Shown: one piece after another, positions 26,416 through 34,840 of the stretch
Layout of the letters: the number at the start of each line of letters is the position of its first letter
How positions within the stretch are numbered: the first letter of the stretch is position 1
NCBI RefSeq assembly: GCF_030159595.1
Contig: NZ_BSKJ01000001.1
Span: 860,227 to 924,226 of the forward strand
Direction of reading: 5' to 3'
From: Pseudomonas putida
GTDB lineage: Bacteria > Pseudomonadota > Gammaproteobacteria > Pseudomonadales > Pseudomonadaceae
DNA: 64,000 bases
Notes under the pieces: model-generated
What the model was told of the DNA's origin: nothing
The model's input: the letters and a program-made list of their open reading frames with translations, nothing else
Databases searched by the model: none
Made by a program: the position numbers and the translations under genes

Positions 26416-27191
26416 GTGTGGAACTGCGCACCAACTGGGTCGCCCTGAACACGATCGTCTACCGCGAAGTACGGCGCTTCTTGCGTATCTGGCCGCAAAC
26501 CTTGCTGCCGCCGGCCATCACCATGGTGTTGTACTTCGTTATCTTCGGTAACCTGATCGGCCGGCAGATCGGCGACATGGGTGGCTTCACCTACATGCAG
26601 TACATCGTGCCGGGGCTGATCATGATGTCGGTGATCACCAACTCCTACGGCAACGTGGTGTCGAGCTTCTTCGGCAGCAAGTTCCAGCGCTCGATCGAAG
26701 AATTGATGGTGTCGCCGGTATCGCCACACACCATCCTGGTCGGCTATGTGCTGGGCGGTGTGTTGCGCGGGTTGGCGGTTGGGGTGATCGTGACCATCCT
26801 GTCGATGTTCTTCACCGACCTGCAGGTGCATCACCTGGGTGTGACGGTGGTCGTGGTGCTGCTGACTGCCACCATCTTCTCGCTACTGGGCTTCGTCAAC
26901 GCGGTATTTGCACGCAACTTCGACGATATTTCGATCATCCCCACCTTCGTGCTGACGCCGCTGACCTACCTGGGCGGGGTGTTCTACTCGATCAATCTGC
27001 TGCCGCCGTTCTGGCAGACCGTGTCGCTGGCCAACCCGGTGCTGCACATGGTCAACTCGTTCCGCTACGGCATCCTAGGGGTGTCGGACATCAGCATTGG
27101 CACGGCGATCACCTTCATGCTGGTCGCCACCGCAGTGCTCTATGGTGTGTGTGTTCGCTTGCTGGTCAGCGGCCGCGGCATGCGGGCCTGA
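26412..27191 (+). CDS. ABC-2 transporter permease (YadH-like)
   Basis: Inner-membrane permease of 259 residues with six predicted helices and the ABC-2 motif region (FGNLIGRQIGDMGGFTYMQYIVPGL early, LTPLTYLGGVFYSINLLPP late). Its start overlaps the ATPase stop by 4 bp. Its last 117 bp overlap, in antisense, the end of a convergent DUF2062 gene. It probably forms a homodimeric exporter with the ATPase. Confidence 0.92.
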   Translation: MSVELRTNWVALNTIVYREVRRFLRIWPQTLLPPAITMVLYFVIFGNLIGRQIGDMGGFTYMQYIVPGLIMMSVITNSYGNVVSSFFGSKFQRSIEELMVSPVSPHTILVGYVLGGVLRGLAVGVIVTILSMFFTDLQVHHLGVTVVVVLLTATIFSLLGFVNAVFARNFDDISIIPTFVLTPLTYLGGVFYSINLLPPFWQTVSLANPVLHMVNSFRYGILGVSDISIGTAITFMLVATAVLYGVCVRLLVSGRGMRA

Positions 27192-27707
27192 GGCCTTGCA
27201 CCGGCATTGGCGGCGGCGCCACTGCCGGCCCACCCACCAGCGCCAATACAGCATGGTGGCGAAGTAGCCGGCGATGCCCAGCACCACGCCGCACACCACC
27301 GAGCCAAGCAGGAAGGGCTGCCATAGCGTGGACAGTTGGTCGGTGATCCATTGGAACGTCAGCTCGTCGGGCAGGGTCCGCGGCGGCACCTGCATCAGCC
27401 AGGCGCCGGTCATGTAGGTGACGAAGAACACCGGCGGCATGGTCAGCGGGTTGGTCAGCCATACCAGGCTCACAGCGATTGGCAGGTTGCCGCGCACCGG
27501 AATGGCCAGCGCGACGGCCAGCAGCATTTGCGCTGGCATCGGGATCAACGCTGCGAACAGGCCCACCCCCATGGCCCGTGCCACCGAATGGCGGTTCAGG
27601 TGCCAGAGGTTCGGGTCATGCAGCAACTTGCCGAAAAAGCGTAAGGACTTGTGTTCCCGAATGCTGGTCGGGTCCGGCATGTAGCGTTTGAAAAGTCGGC
27701 GCGGCAT
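27075..27707 (-). CDS. DUF2062 membrane protein
   Basis: Protein of 210 residues. The DUF2062 core spans residues 1-170: MPRRLFKRYMP, then LHDPNLWHLNRHSVARAMGVGLFAALIP and WLTNPLTMPP with three to four hydrophobic segments. The last ~40 residues are read from sequence antisense to the ABC permease gene and are compositionally unlike the core, suggesting a stop codon was lost and the frame extended. Function unknown; the family often lies near comEC in pseudomonads, as here. Confidence 0.82.
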   Translation of the reverse strand: MPRRLFKRYMPDPTSIREHKSLRFFGKLLHDPNLWHLNRHSVARAMGVGLFAALIPMPAQMLLAVALAIPVRGNLPIAVSLVWLTNPLTMPPVFFVTYMTGAWLMQVPPRTLPDELTFQWITDQLSTLWQPFLLGSVVCGVVLGIAGYFATMLYWRWWVGRQWRRRQCRCKASGPHAAAADQQANTHTIEHCGGDQHEGDRRANADVRHP

Positions 27708-27849
27708 GTAGGCTCCCGGAGCGTTGATCCGGGCAGTATGCCCTTAATCCTGTTCAGCCTCGTTTAGAGTTTGTGACAATTGTTGAGCAAGGGTTGCCGG
27801 CAATTGGGCTATGCCTCAGAAGGTGATTTGGCTTCTGGAGCTCTACTTC

Positions 27850-30063
27850 ATGCGCACAGGGATGTTTGCGCTCGCGCTCGGGCTGTTGTGCCTGGGCTTT
27901 TTCCCCGCATTGCCATCGGTCGGATGGTTGATAACGCTGGCTGCCTGCGCTGTCGCCAGCCTGTACACCCGCGTGTGGCCGTTGGGCTGTTTTCTGCTGG
28001 GCCTGTGTTGGGCTTGCTGGTCTGCCCAGCAGGCCCTTGATGATCGACTGGCTACCCGCCTGGATGGCCGCACCTTGTGGCTGGAGGGGCGGGTGGTCGG
28101 TTTGCCGGCCCGAACGGCACAAGGCGTGCGCTTCGAGCTGGACGCGGCACGCTCGCGGCGGGCCGAGCTGCCGCAGCGCCTGCAACTGAGCTGGTTCGGC
28201 GGGCCGCCACTGCGGGCGGGCGAGCAGTGGCGGCTGGCCGTGACCTTGCAGCGTCCGGCCGGGCTGTTGAACCCGCATGGGCCGGACCGTGAGGCGCAAC
28301 TGCTGGCGCGGCGGGTGGGCGCCACGGGTACGGTCAAGGCGGGGCAGTTGCTGGCGCCAGTAACCGGTGGTTGGCGCGATGCGCTGCGTCAGCGCTTGCT
28401 TGCGGTCGAGGCCAACGGCCGAGCGGCGGCGTTGGTGGCACTGGTGCTGGGCGATGGGGCGGGTCTGGCCCGGGAGGACTGGCAGACGTTGCAGGCCACT
28501 GGCACGGTGCACCTGCTGGTGATTTCTGGCCAGCACATCGGCCTGGTGGCCGGTTTGCTGTATGGCCTGGTCGCCGGGCTGGCGCGTTGGGGGCTTTGGC
28601 CTGCACGGCTGCCGTGGCTGCCTTGGGCGTGTGGCCTGGCCATGGCCGCTGCGCTGGCCTACGGTTGGCTGGCCGGTGCGGGCGTGCCGGTGCAGCGTGC
28701 CTGCCTGATGCTGGCCGTGGTGTTGCTCTGGCGCCTGCGTTTTCGCCACCTCGGTGCAATGTTGCCGCTGTTGCTGGCGCTGATCGTGGTGTTGCTGGTC
28801 GAACCGCTGGCGGCACTGTTGCCGGGGTTCTGGCTGTCGTTTACCGCAGTGGCCACCCTTATCTACTGCTTCAGTGCCCGGCTAGGGGGCTGGCGGCCCT
28901 GGCAAGCCTGGACACGCGCACAATGGGTCATCGCCATTGGTTTGCTGCCCGTATTGTTGGCGACTGGCCTGCCGGTGAGCTTGAGTGCGCCGTTGGCCAA
29001 TCTGGTGGCGGTGCCGTGGATCAGCCTGGCAGTGTTGCCGTTGGCGCTGCTGGGTACCGTGCTGCTGCCGTTGGCCGGGGTAGGGGAGGCGTTGTTATGG
29101 CTGGCGGGCGGGCTGCTGGATGTGCTGTTCCGGCTACTGGGGCGGGTTGCGCAACAACAGCCTGCATGGGTGCCTTCGGCCTTGCCGTTGTGGGCTTGGC
29201 TGTTGGTATGTCTTGGGGCTCTGTTGGTTTTGTTGCCGCGTGGCGTGCCGCTACGCGGGTTGGGTGGCGTGATGCTGCTGGCCTTGTGGGTGCCCAGAGA
29301 GCCGGTGCCGTTCGGGCAGGTCGAGGTCTGGCAGCTGGACGTTGGCCAAGGGCTGGCGGTGCTGTTGCGTACCCGTCATCACAGCCTGTTGTATGACGCC
29401 GGGCCGGCCAAGGGTGAAACCGATCTGGGCGAGCGGGTGGTGTTGCCGACCTTGCGCAAGCTGGGGGTGGCGGGCCTTGACTTGATGCTGGTCAGTCACG
29501 CCCATGCCGACCATGCGGGCGGTGCTGCGGCCATCCAGCGAGGTCTGCCGGTCCGGCGGATGATCGGTGGGGAAGCGCTGGACGATGTTCCGTTGCAACC
29601 TTGTGTCAGCGGCGAGCAATGGGACTGGGATGGCGTGCGGTTTTCGCTATGGCGCTGGGCCGACGGACAGAGCAGCAATGACCGCTCTTGCGTGCTGCTG
29701 GTCGAGGCGCAGGGCGAGCGGTTGCTGCTGGCGGGCGATATGGAGGCCGGTGCTGAACGGGCCTGGCTGGCGGCCACTGAAATCCCGCGAATGGATTGGC
29801 TGCAGGCGCCGCACCATGGCAGCCGCAGCTCGTCCAGCGAGGCGTTCATTCAGGCCACGGCACCGCGCGGGGTGTTGATATCGCGGGGGCGCAACAACAG
29901 CTTCGGGCACCCGCATGCGCAGGTGGTGGAGCGGTATCGGCGGCATGGGGTGGTGATGCATGACACTGCGGTGCAGGGGGCGTTGCGGTTGGTGCTGGGG
30001 CAGCAGGGGGAGGCTGAGGGTGTGCGCAGCCAGCGGCGATTCTGGCGGGCCGAGGCTGAGTAG
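27850..30063 (+). CDS. comEC: DNA internalisation channel protein ComEC/Rec2
   Basis: Predicted inner-membrane channel for uptake of single-stranded DNA in natural transformation, 737 residues. It has an N-terminal membrane segment with an OB-like region (about 60-140), the ComEC competence domain with many helices (including LLVISGQHIGLVAGL near 210), and a C-terminal metallo-beta-lactamase domain with SHAHADHAGG near 545-554 and APHHGSRSSSSE. The start at 27850 has GGAG 10 nt upstream; an in-frame ATG at 27811 has none. It lies upstream of exbBD-lpxK and divergent from the DUF2062 gene. Confidence 0.92.
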   Translation: MRTGMFALALGLLCLGFFPALPSVGWLITLAACAVASLYTRVWPLGCFLLGLCWACWSAQQALDDRLATRLDGRTLWLEGRVVGLPARTAQGVRFELDAARSRRAELPQRLQLSWFGGPPLRAGEQWRLAVTLQRPAGLLNPHGPDREAQLLARRVGATGTVKAGQLLAPVTGGWRDALRQRLLAVEANGRAAALVALVLGDGAGLAREDWQTLQATGTVHLLVISGQHIGLVAGLLYGLVAGLARWGLWPARLPWLPWACGLAMAAALAYGWLAGAGVPVQRACLMLAVVLLWRLRFRHLGAMLPLLLALIVVLLVEPLAALLPGFWLSFTAVATLIYCFSARLGGWRPWQAWTRAQWVIAIGLLPVLLATGLPVSLSAPLANLVAVPWISLAVLPLALLGTVLLPLAGVGEALLWLAGGLLDVLFRLLGRVAQQQPAWVPSALPLWAWLLVCLGALLVLLPRGVPLRGLGGVMLLALWVPREPVPFGQVEVWQLDVGQGLAVLLRTRHHSLLYDAGPAKGETDLGERVVLPTLRKLGVAGLDLMLVSHAHADHAGGAAAIQRGLPVRRMIGGEALDDVPLQPCVSGEQWDWDGVRFSLWRWADGQSSNDRSCVLLVEAQGERLLLAGDMEAGAERAWLAATEIPRMDWLQAPHHGSRSSSSEAFIQATAPRGVLISRGRNNSFGHPHAQVVERYRRHGVVMHDTAVQGALRLVLGQQGEAEGVRSQRRFWRAEAE

Positions 30064-30185
30064 GCCTTTGGCCGCGCCGACAACACTCTGCGCAGGCACA
30101 TGTGACGAATTCCCTGACCTCCGGCAGATGAGCCCTCGGCGCGCCTATGGTAGAGTGGCGGCCTTTTTCCGAAGGGGCGTTTACT

Positions 30186-30821
30186 GTGTGGGAATTGGTC
30201 AAGTCCGGTGGTTGGATGATGCTGCCGATCATTCTGAGTTCCATCGCTGCCATGGCTATCGTTGTCGAGCGCCTGTGGACCCTGCGCGCCAGTCGCGTTA
30301 CCCCGCCGCACCTGCTGGGCCAGGTGTGGATGTGGATCAAGGACAAGCAACTGACCAGTGACAAGCTCAAGGCCCTGCGCGCCGATTCGCCGCTGGGCGA
30401 AATCCTCGCCGCGGGCCTGGCCAATTCGCGCCATGGCCGCGAAATCATGAAAGAGTGCATCGAAGAAGCCGCCTCGCGCGTCATTCACGAGCTGGAGCGC
30501 TACATCAGCACCCTCGGCACTATCGCCGCCATGGCCCCGCTGCTGGGCCTGCTGGGCACCGTGTTGGGCATGATCGACATCTTCAGTGCCTTCATGGGCT
30601 CGCAGATGACCGCCAATGCGTCCGTGCTGGCCGGTGGTATCTCCAAGGCCCTGGTCACCACTGCGGCCGGCCTGATGGTCGGTATCCCGGCGGTGTTCTT
30701 CCACCGTTTCCTGCTGCGCCGCATCGATGAGCTGGTGGTAGGTATGGAACAAGAGGCGATCAAGCTGGTGGAAGTGATCCAGGGCGACCGCGAAGTGGAA
30801 GTGGCCGGAGGCAAGGCGTGA
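30186..30821 (+). CDS. MotA/TolQ/ExbB-family proton channel protein
   Basis: Inner-membrane protein of 211 residues with three helices: about 8-28, and a pair near 110-135 and 150-175 (LGTIAAMAPLLGLLGTVLGMI, then ISKALVTTAAGLMVGIPAVFFH). The start is GTG at 30186, preceded by GAAGGGG and matching the family N-terminus WELVKSGGWMMLP. An ATG frame at 30147 lies in the untranslated leader. It overlaps the ExbD-like gene by 4 bp. Together they probably form a proton-driven motor, but no tonB gene is adjacent, so the partner is unknown. Confidence 0.9.
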   Translation: MWELVKSGGWMMLPIILSSIAAMAIVVERLWTLRASRVTPPHLLGQVWMWIKDKQLTSDKLKALRADSPLGEILAAGLANSRHGREIMKECIEEAASRVIHELERYISTLGTIAAMAPLLGLLGTVLGMIDIFSAFMGSQMTANASVLAGGISKALVTTAAGLMVGIPAVFFHRFLLRRIDELVVGMEQEAIKLVEVIQGDREVEVAGGKA

Positions 30822-31252
30822 AGTTCCGGCGCAATCGCCAGCGGGAGAGCGTCGACATCAACCTGGCGTCGCTGATCGACGTGGTGTTCGTCCTGCTGCT
30901 GTTCTTCGTGGTCACCACCACCTTCACCCGCGAGACCCAACTGCGTGTCGAGCTACCCGAGGCCGCCAGCGCCGAGCAGGCGCCGGCCGACCAGGGCAAG
31001 CTGGTGGAAGTCACCATCAGTGCCGAAGGCGTGTACTCGGTGAACAACCACCTGTTGCCCAAGAGCGACCTGGCCACCCTGAGTGAAGCCATTGAGCGAG
31101 AGTCGGGCGGTGACAACAAGCTGCCGCTGGCCATCAGCGCCGACGGCAAGACCCCGCACCAGGCGGTGGTCACTGCGATGGATGCCGCCGGCAAGCTCGG
31201 TTTCAGCCAGTTGCGCATGACCACCGTCGAGGCGGCCCAGGGCACGCCTTGA
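30818..31252 (+). CDS. ExbD/TolR-family biopolymer transport protein
   Basis: 144 residues: a short basic N-terminus, one membrane helix (about 17-38) containing the conserved Asp in [20 protein letters not shown], and a periplasmic domain. GTG start within the GTGA overlap with the ExbB-like gene, so translation is coupled. It also overlaps lpxK by TGATG, linking the motor to lipid A synthesis in one operon. Confidence 0.92.
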   Translation: MKFRRNRQRESVDINLASLIDVVFVLLLFFVVTTTFTRETQLRVELPEAASAEQAPADQGKLVEVTISAEGVYSVNNHLLPKSDLATLSEAIERESGGDNKLPLAISADGKTPHQAVVTAMDAAGKLGFSQLRMTTVEAAQGTP

Positions 31253-32253
31253 TGGCCTTCGCCGACCGTTTGCTTGCTGCCTGGTACGCGGGGCATCCGG
31301 CCCTGGCGTTGCTGCGCCCGCTGGAGGCGCTGTACCGCCGCGTGGTTACCCGCAAGCGGGCGCGTTTCCTGAGTGGCGAAAGTACCCGCTACCAGGCGCC
31401 CGTGCCGGTTATCGTGGTGGGTAATATCACCGTCGGTGGCACCGGCAAGACGCCGATGATCCTTTGGTTGATCGAGCACTGCCGTCAACAAGGGCTGAAG
31501 GTGGGCGTGGTCAGCCGTGGTTATGGCGCCAAGCCGCCGCAGTTGCCCTGGCGTGTGCAGGCTGACCAAGCTGCCGAGCAGGCGGGTGATGAGCCGCTGC
31601 TTATCGTGCAGCGCACGGGCGTGCCGCTGATGATCGACCCCGACCGCTCCCGTGCCGTGCAGGCGCTGCTGGCCAGCGAACCGCTCGACCTGATCTTGTG
31701 CGACGACGGCATGCAGCACTACCGCTTGGCTCGCGACCTGGAACTGGTACTGATCGATGCCGCTCGCGGCCTGGGCAATGGCCGTTGCCTGCCCGCAGGG
31801 CCTCTGCGAGAGCCCGCCGAACGCCTGCAGGACGTCGATGCGGTGCTGTTCAATGGCGCCAGTGCAGACCGCGTCGATGGGTTTGGTTTCTGCCTGCAGC
31901 CGTCCGCGCTGGTCAACCTGCGCAGTGGCGAACGCCGCGCGCTTGACCACTTCCCCGCAGGCCAGCGCCTGCACGCGGTCGCCGGTATCGGTAACCCGCA
32001 ACGTTTCTTCAATACCCTGCTGGGGCTAAACTGGCAGCCGGTGCCGCACCCCTTCGCCGACCATGCGCAGTTCACCGCCCAGCGCCTGGCGTTCAACCCG
32101 CCGCTGCCGTTGGTCATGACCGAGAAGGATGCGGTGAAGTGCCGGGCCTTCGCCGCTGACGACTGGTGGTACCTGGCCGTCGAGGCGCAGCCCACGCCGG
32201 CGTTCAGCGCCTGGTTCGACAGCCAGTTGCAGCACCTGTTGCGCAAGCCCTGA
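31252..32253 (+). CDS. lpxK: Tetraacyldisaccharide 4'-kinase LpxK
   Basis: Phosphorylates the 4' position of the lipid A precursor disaccharide-1-phosphate at the inner membrane. 333 residues, with an N-terminal membrane-associated stretch and the unusual P-loop [13 protein letters not shown] at 57-69. VVSRGYGAK and [20 protein letters not shown] follow, and a late MTEKDAVKC. The start ATG at 31252 overlaps the exbD stop (TGATG). Confidence 0.95.
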   Translation: MAFADRLLAAWYAGHPALALLRPLEALYRRVVTRKRARFLSGESTRYQAPVPVIVVGNITVGGTGKTPMILWLIEHCRQQGLKVGVVSRGYGAKPPQLPWRVQADQAAEQAGDEPLLIVQRTGVPLMIDPDRSRAVQALLASEPLDLILCDDGMQHYRLARDLELVLIDAARGLGNGRCLPAGPLREPAERLQDVDAVLFNGASADRVDGFGFCLQPSALVNLRSGERRALDHFPAGQRLHAVAGIGNPQRFFNTLLGLNWQPVPHPFADHAQFTAQRLAFNPPLPLVMTEKDAVKCRAFAADDWWYLAVEAQPTPAFSAWFDSQLQHLLRKP

Positions 32254-32297
32254 GCCCGTTTTCAATTTCCGGCCACCCGGCCTAAAGGACGCTTTCA

Positions 32298-32483
32298 ATG
32301 GACACCAAACTGCTCGATATCCTGGCCTGCCCGATCACCAAAGGTCCGCTCAAGCTCAGCGCTGACAAGACCGAGCTGATCAGCAAGGGCGCCGGCTTGG
32401 CCTACCCGATCCGCGACGGCATCCCGGTCATGCTGGAAAGCGAGGCGCGCACCCTGACTGATGACGAGCGCCTGGACAAATGA
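32298..32483 (+). CDS. Trm112/YcaR-family small protein
   Basis: 61-residue protein with [17 protein letters not shown] at the N-terminus and [12 protein letters not shown] in the middle, the Trm112-like zinc-ribbon fold in which the second Cys pair is lost. YcaR-type proteins sit between lpxK and kdsB in many gammaproteobacteria; the molecular role is unclear. Its stop overlaps the kdsB start by 4 bp (ATGA). Confidence 0.92.
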   Translation: MDTKLLDILACPITKGPLKLSADKTELISKGAGLAYPIRDGIPVMLESEARTLTDDERLDK

Positions 32484-33244
32484 GCCTGGACTTCACGGTC
32501 GTGATTCCCGCCCGGTTGCGCTCCACGCGCCTGCCGGGCAAGCCCCTGCTGGCGATTGCTGGCAAGCCGATGGTGCAGCATGTGTGGGAGCAGGCGCGTA
32601 AAAGCGCTGCCAGCCGTGTGGTTATCGCCACCGACGACGCCAGCATCTTTGAAGCCTGCCAGGCCTTCGGCGCGCAAGTGCTGATGACCCGCGCCGACCA
32701 TGAGTCGGGCACCGACCGCCTGGCCGAAGTGGCCGCGCACCTGGGCCTGCCAGCTGACGCCATCGTGGTCAACGTGCAGGGCGACGAGCCGCTGATTCCG
32801 CCGGTCATCATCGACCAGGTGGCGGCCAACCTGGCTGCGCATCCAGAGGCTGGCATCGCCACCCTGGCCGAGCCGATCCATGAGCCGGAAACCGTGTTCA
32901 ACCCTAACGCGGTCAAGGTGGTCAGTGACAAGCATGGCTTGGCCCTGACCTTCAGCCGTGCGCCGCTGCCCTGGGCCCGTGATGCCTTTGCCAAGGACCG
33001 CAATGTGCTGGCGCAGGGCGTGCCGTATCGCCGTCATATCGGCATGTACGCCTACCGCGTTGGCTTCCTGCAAGACTTCGTAGGCTGGGGGCCGTGCTGG
33101 CTCGAACAGACCGAAGCGCTGGAGCAACTGCGTGCCCTGTGGCATGGCGTGCGCATTCACGTCGAGGACGCCATCGAGGCGCCCGCCGTGGGCGTAGACA
33201 CCCCTGAAGACCTGGAGCGCGTAAGGCGCTTGCTGGAGGCCTGA
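32480..33244 (+). CDS. kdsB: CMP-KDO synthetase (3-deoxy-manno-octulosonate cytidylyltransferase)
   Basis: Activates KDO with CTP for addition to lipid A. 254 residues with the nucleotidyltransferase start [19 protein letters not shown], the ATDD motif near 52-55 and [11 protein letters not shown] at about 95-105. It overlaps the upstream small gene by 4 bp and the downstream phosphatase gene by 1 bp, so it lies in a tightly coupled operon of lpxK, kdsB and murB. Confidence 0.96.
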   Translation: MSLDFTVVIPARLRSTRLPGKPLLAIAGKPMVQHVWEQARKSAASRVVIATDDASIFEACQAFGAQVLMTRADHESGTDRLAEVAAHLGLPADAIVVNVQGDEPLIPPVIIDQVAANLAAHPEAGIATLAEPIHEPETVFNPNAVKVVSDKHGLALTFSRAPLPWARDAFAKDRNVLAQGVPYRRHIGMYAYRVGFLQDFVGWGPCWLEQTEALEQLRALWHGVRIHVEDAIEAPAVGVDTPEDLERVRRLLEA

Positions 33245-33708
33245 TGCGCGTCCTGTTCGTGTGCCTGGGCAACATCTGTCGCTCGCCCACCGCCGAAGGC
33301 GTGCTGCGCCATCAATTACAGGCTGCCGGGCTGGCAGACCAGGTGCAGGTGGCGTCTGCCGGCACCGGCGACTGGCATGTCGGCAAGGCGCCTGACAGCC
33401 GTACCTGCAAGGCGGCGCTGGCGCGCGGTTACGACTTGTCGCAGCAGCGTGCCCAGCAGGTCAAGGCGGCGCATTTTGCCGAGTACGATCTGATTCTGGC
33501 CATGGACGAAAGCAATCTGCGTGACCTGCGCGCCCTGCGCCCGCACGCGGCGGCAGGTGAACTCGACTTGTTCCTGCGCCGCTATGGTTCGGCGCTGGAT
33601 GAAGTGCCGGATCCATACTACGGCGGTGCCGACGGCTTCGAGCAGGTGCTCGACCTGGTCGAGGCGGCGTGCCAGGCGCTGGTGCTGGAAATCAAGGGGC
33701 GGCTATGA
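33244..33708 (+). CDS. Low-molecular-weight protein tyrosine phosphatase
   Basis: Phosphatase of 154 residues with the active-site loop CLGNICRS (Cys7, Arg13) at the N-terminus and the general-acid Asp in DEVPDPYYGG near 120. Such enzymes often act on tyrosine kinases in polysaccharide export, but no kinase gene is present here. It overlaps murB by ATGA and kdsB by one base. The placement between kdsB and murB is conserved in pseudomonads. Confidence 0.92.
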   Translation: MRVLFVCLGNICRSPTAEGVLRHQLQAAGLADQVQVASAGTGDWHVGKAPDSRTCKAALARGYDLSQQRAQQVKAAHFAEYDLILAMDESNLRDLRALRPHAAAGELDLFLRRYGSALDEVPDPYYGGADGFEQVLDLVEAACQALVLEIKGRL

Positions 33709-34724
33709 CAGTGCAGTGGCAGGAGCAGGTATCGCTCAAGCCGTACAACACCTTCGGCATCGACGTGAAGGCGCGCTACTTCAGCCAGGCGCAGGATGAC
33801 CAGCAGGTACGTCAGGCGCTGAGTCAGGCGCATCAGCAGCGCTTGCCGGTGCTGGTGATTGGCGGCGGCAGCAACCTGCTGCTTACGCGTGATATCGATG
33901 CGCTGGTGCTGCACATGGCCAGCCGTGGTCGTCGCGTGCTCAGTGACGATGGCGAACGCATCGTGGTCGAGGCCGAGGCCGGTGAGCCGTGGCACCCGTT
34001 TGTGCAGTGGACGTTGGCGCAGGGCTATTGCGGGTTGGAAAACCTCAGCCTGATTCCCGGCACCGTGGGTGCCGCGCCGATGCAAAACGTGGGCGCTTAT
34101 GGGGTGGAGATCAAGGACGTGTTTGCTGGCCTGACGGCCTTGGACCGCGAGACGGGCGAACTGCGTGACTTCGGCTTGGCGGAATGTGCCTTCGGTTATC
34201 GCGACAGCCTGTTCAAGCGCAACCCCGGGCGCTGGTTGATCCTGCGCGTGCGTTTTGCCTTGAACCGTACCCTGCAGGCCCACCTGGACTATGGTCCGGT
34301 GCGTCAGCGCCTGGCGGAGCAGGGCGTGACCGAACCGACCGCGCAGGCTATCAGCGATGCAATTTGCAGCATTCGCCGCGAAAAGCTGCCAGACCCGGCG
34401 CAGCTCGGCAATGCCGGGAGCTTCTTCAAGAACCCTGTGGTGACAGCCCTGCAGGTCGAACGCATTCGTGCGCAGTACCCAGGCGTGGTGGCTTATCCTC
34501 AGGCCGATGGCCAGGTGAAGCTGGCAGCGGGCTGGTTGATCGAGCAGGCGGGCTGGAAGGGCCATCGCGACGGTGATGCGGGGGTGCATCGCTTGCAGTC
34601 GCTGGTACTGGTCAACTATGGCCAGGCGAGCGGGGCGCAGATGCATACGCTGGCGCGGCGGATCCAGGCAGATATCCTGGAGCGGTTCGGGGTGGAGCTG
34701 GAGATGGAGCCTAACCTTTACTGA
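33705..34724 (+). CDS. murB: UDP-N-acetylenolpyruvoylglucosamine reductase MurB
   Basis: FAD-dependent enzyme completing UDP-MurNAc for peptidoglycan. 339 residues, E. coli-like type I form. N-terminal SLKPYNTFGIDV, FAD loop VLVIGGGSNLLL at about 47-58, AYGVEI, the FGYRDSLFK region near 160-170 and the catalytic Ser in GNAGSFFKNP near 238-247 are visible. The start at 33705 overlaps the phosphatase stop by 4 bp. A strong terminator lies 63 bp after the stop, shared with rne. Confidence 0.95.
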   Translation: MTVQWQEQVSLKPYNTFGIDVKARYFSQAQDDQQVRQALSQAHQQRLPVLVIGGGSNLLLTRDIDALVLHMASRGRRVLSDDGERIVVEAEAGEPWHPFVQWTLAQGYCGLENLSLIPGTVGAAPMQNVGAYGVEIKDVFAGLTALDRETGELRDFGLAECAFGYRDSLFKRNPGRWLILRVRFALNRTLQAHLDYGPVRQRLAEQGVTEPTAQAISDAICSIRREKLPDPAQLGNAGSFFKNPVVTALQVERIRAQYPGVVAYPQADGQVKLAAGWLIEQAGWKGHRDGDAGVHRLQSLVLVNYGQASGAQMHTLARRIQADILERFGVELEMEPNLY

Positions 34725-34787
34725 TGCGATGCCGATGCTGCTCTTTGTAGGCGCGCCAGCCAGCACTGACCTAAAGCGCTAGCCCAA

Positions 34788-34825
34788 GAAAAAGCCCCGC
34801 CAGTTCGCACTGGCGGGGCTTTTTC
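34788..34825. terminator. Bidirectional terminator between murB and rne
   Basis: GAAAAAGCCCCGCCAGT and ACTGGCGGGGCTTTTTC form a 17-bp stem with A and T runs; the TTCGC loop caps it. It ends both convergent transcripts. Confidence 0.95.
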
Positions 34826-34840
34826 ATTCAGCCTTGTCGA

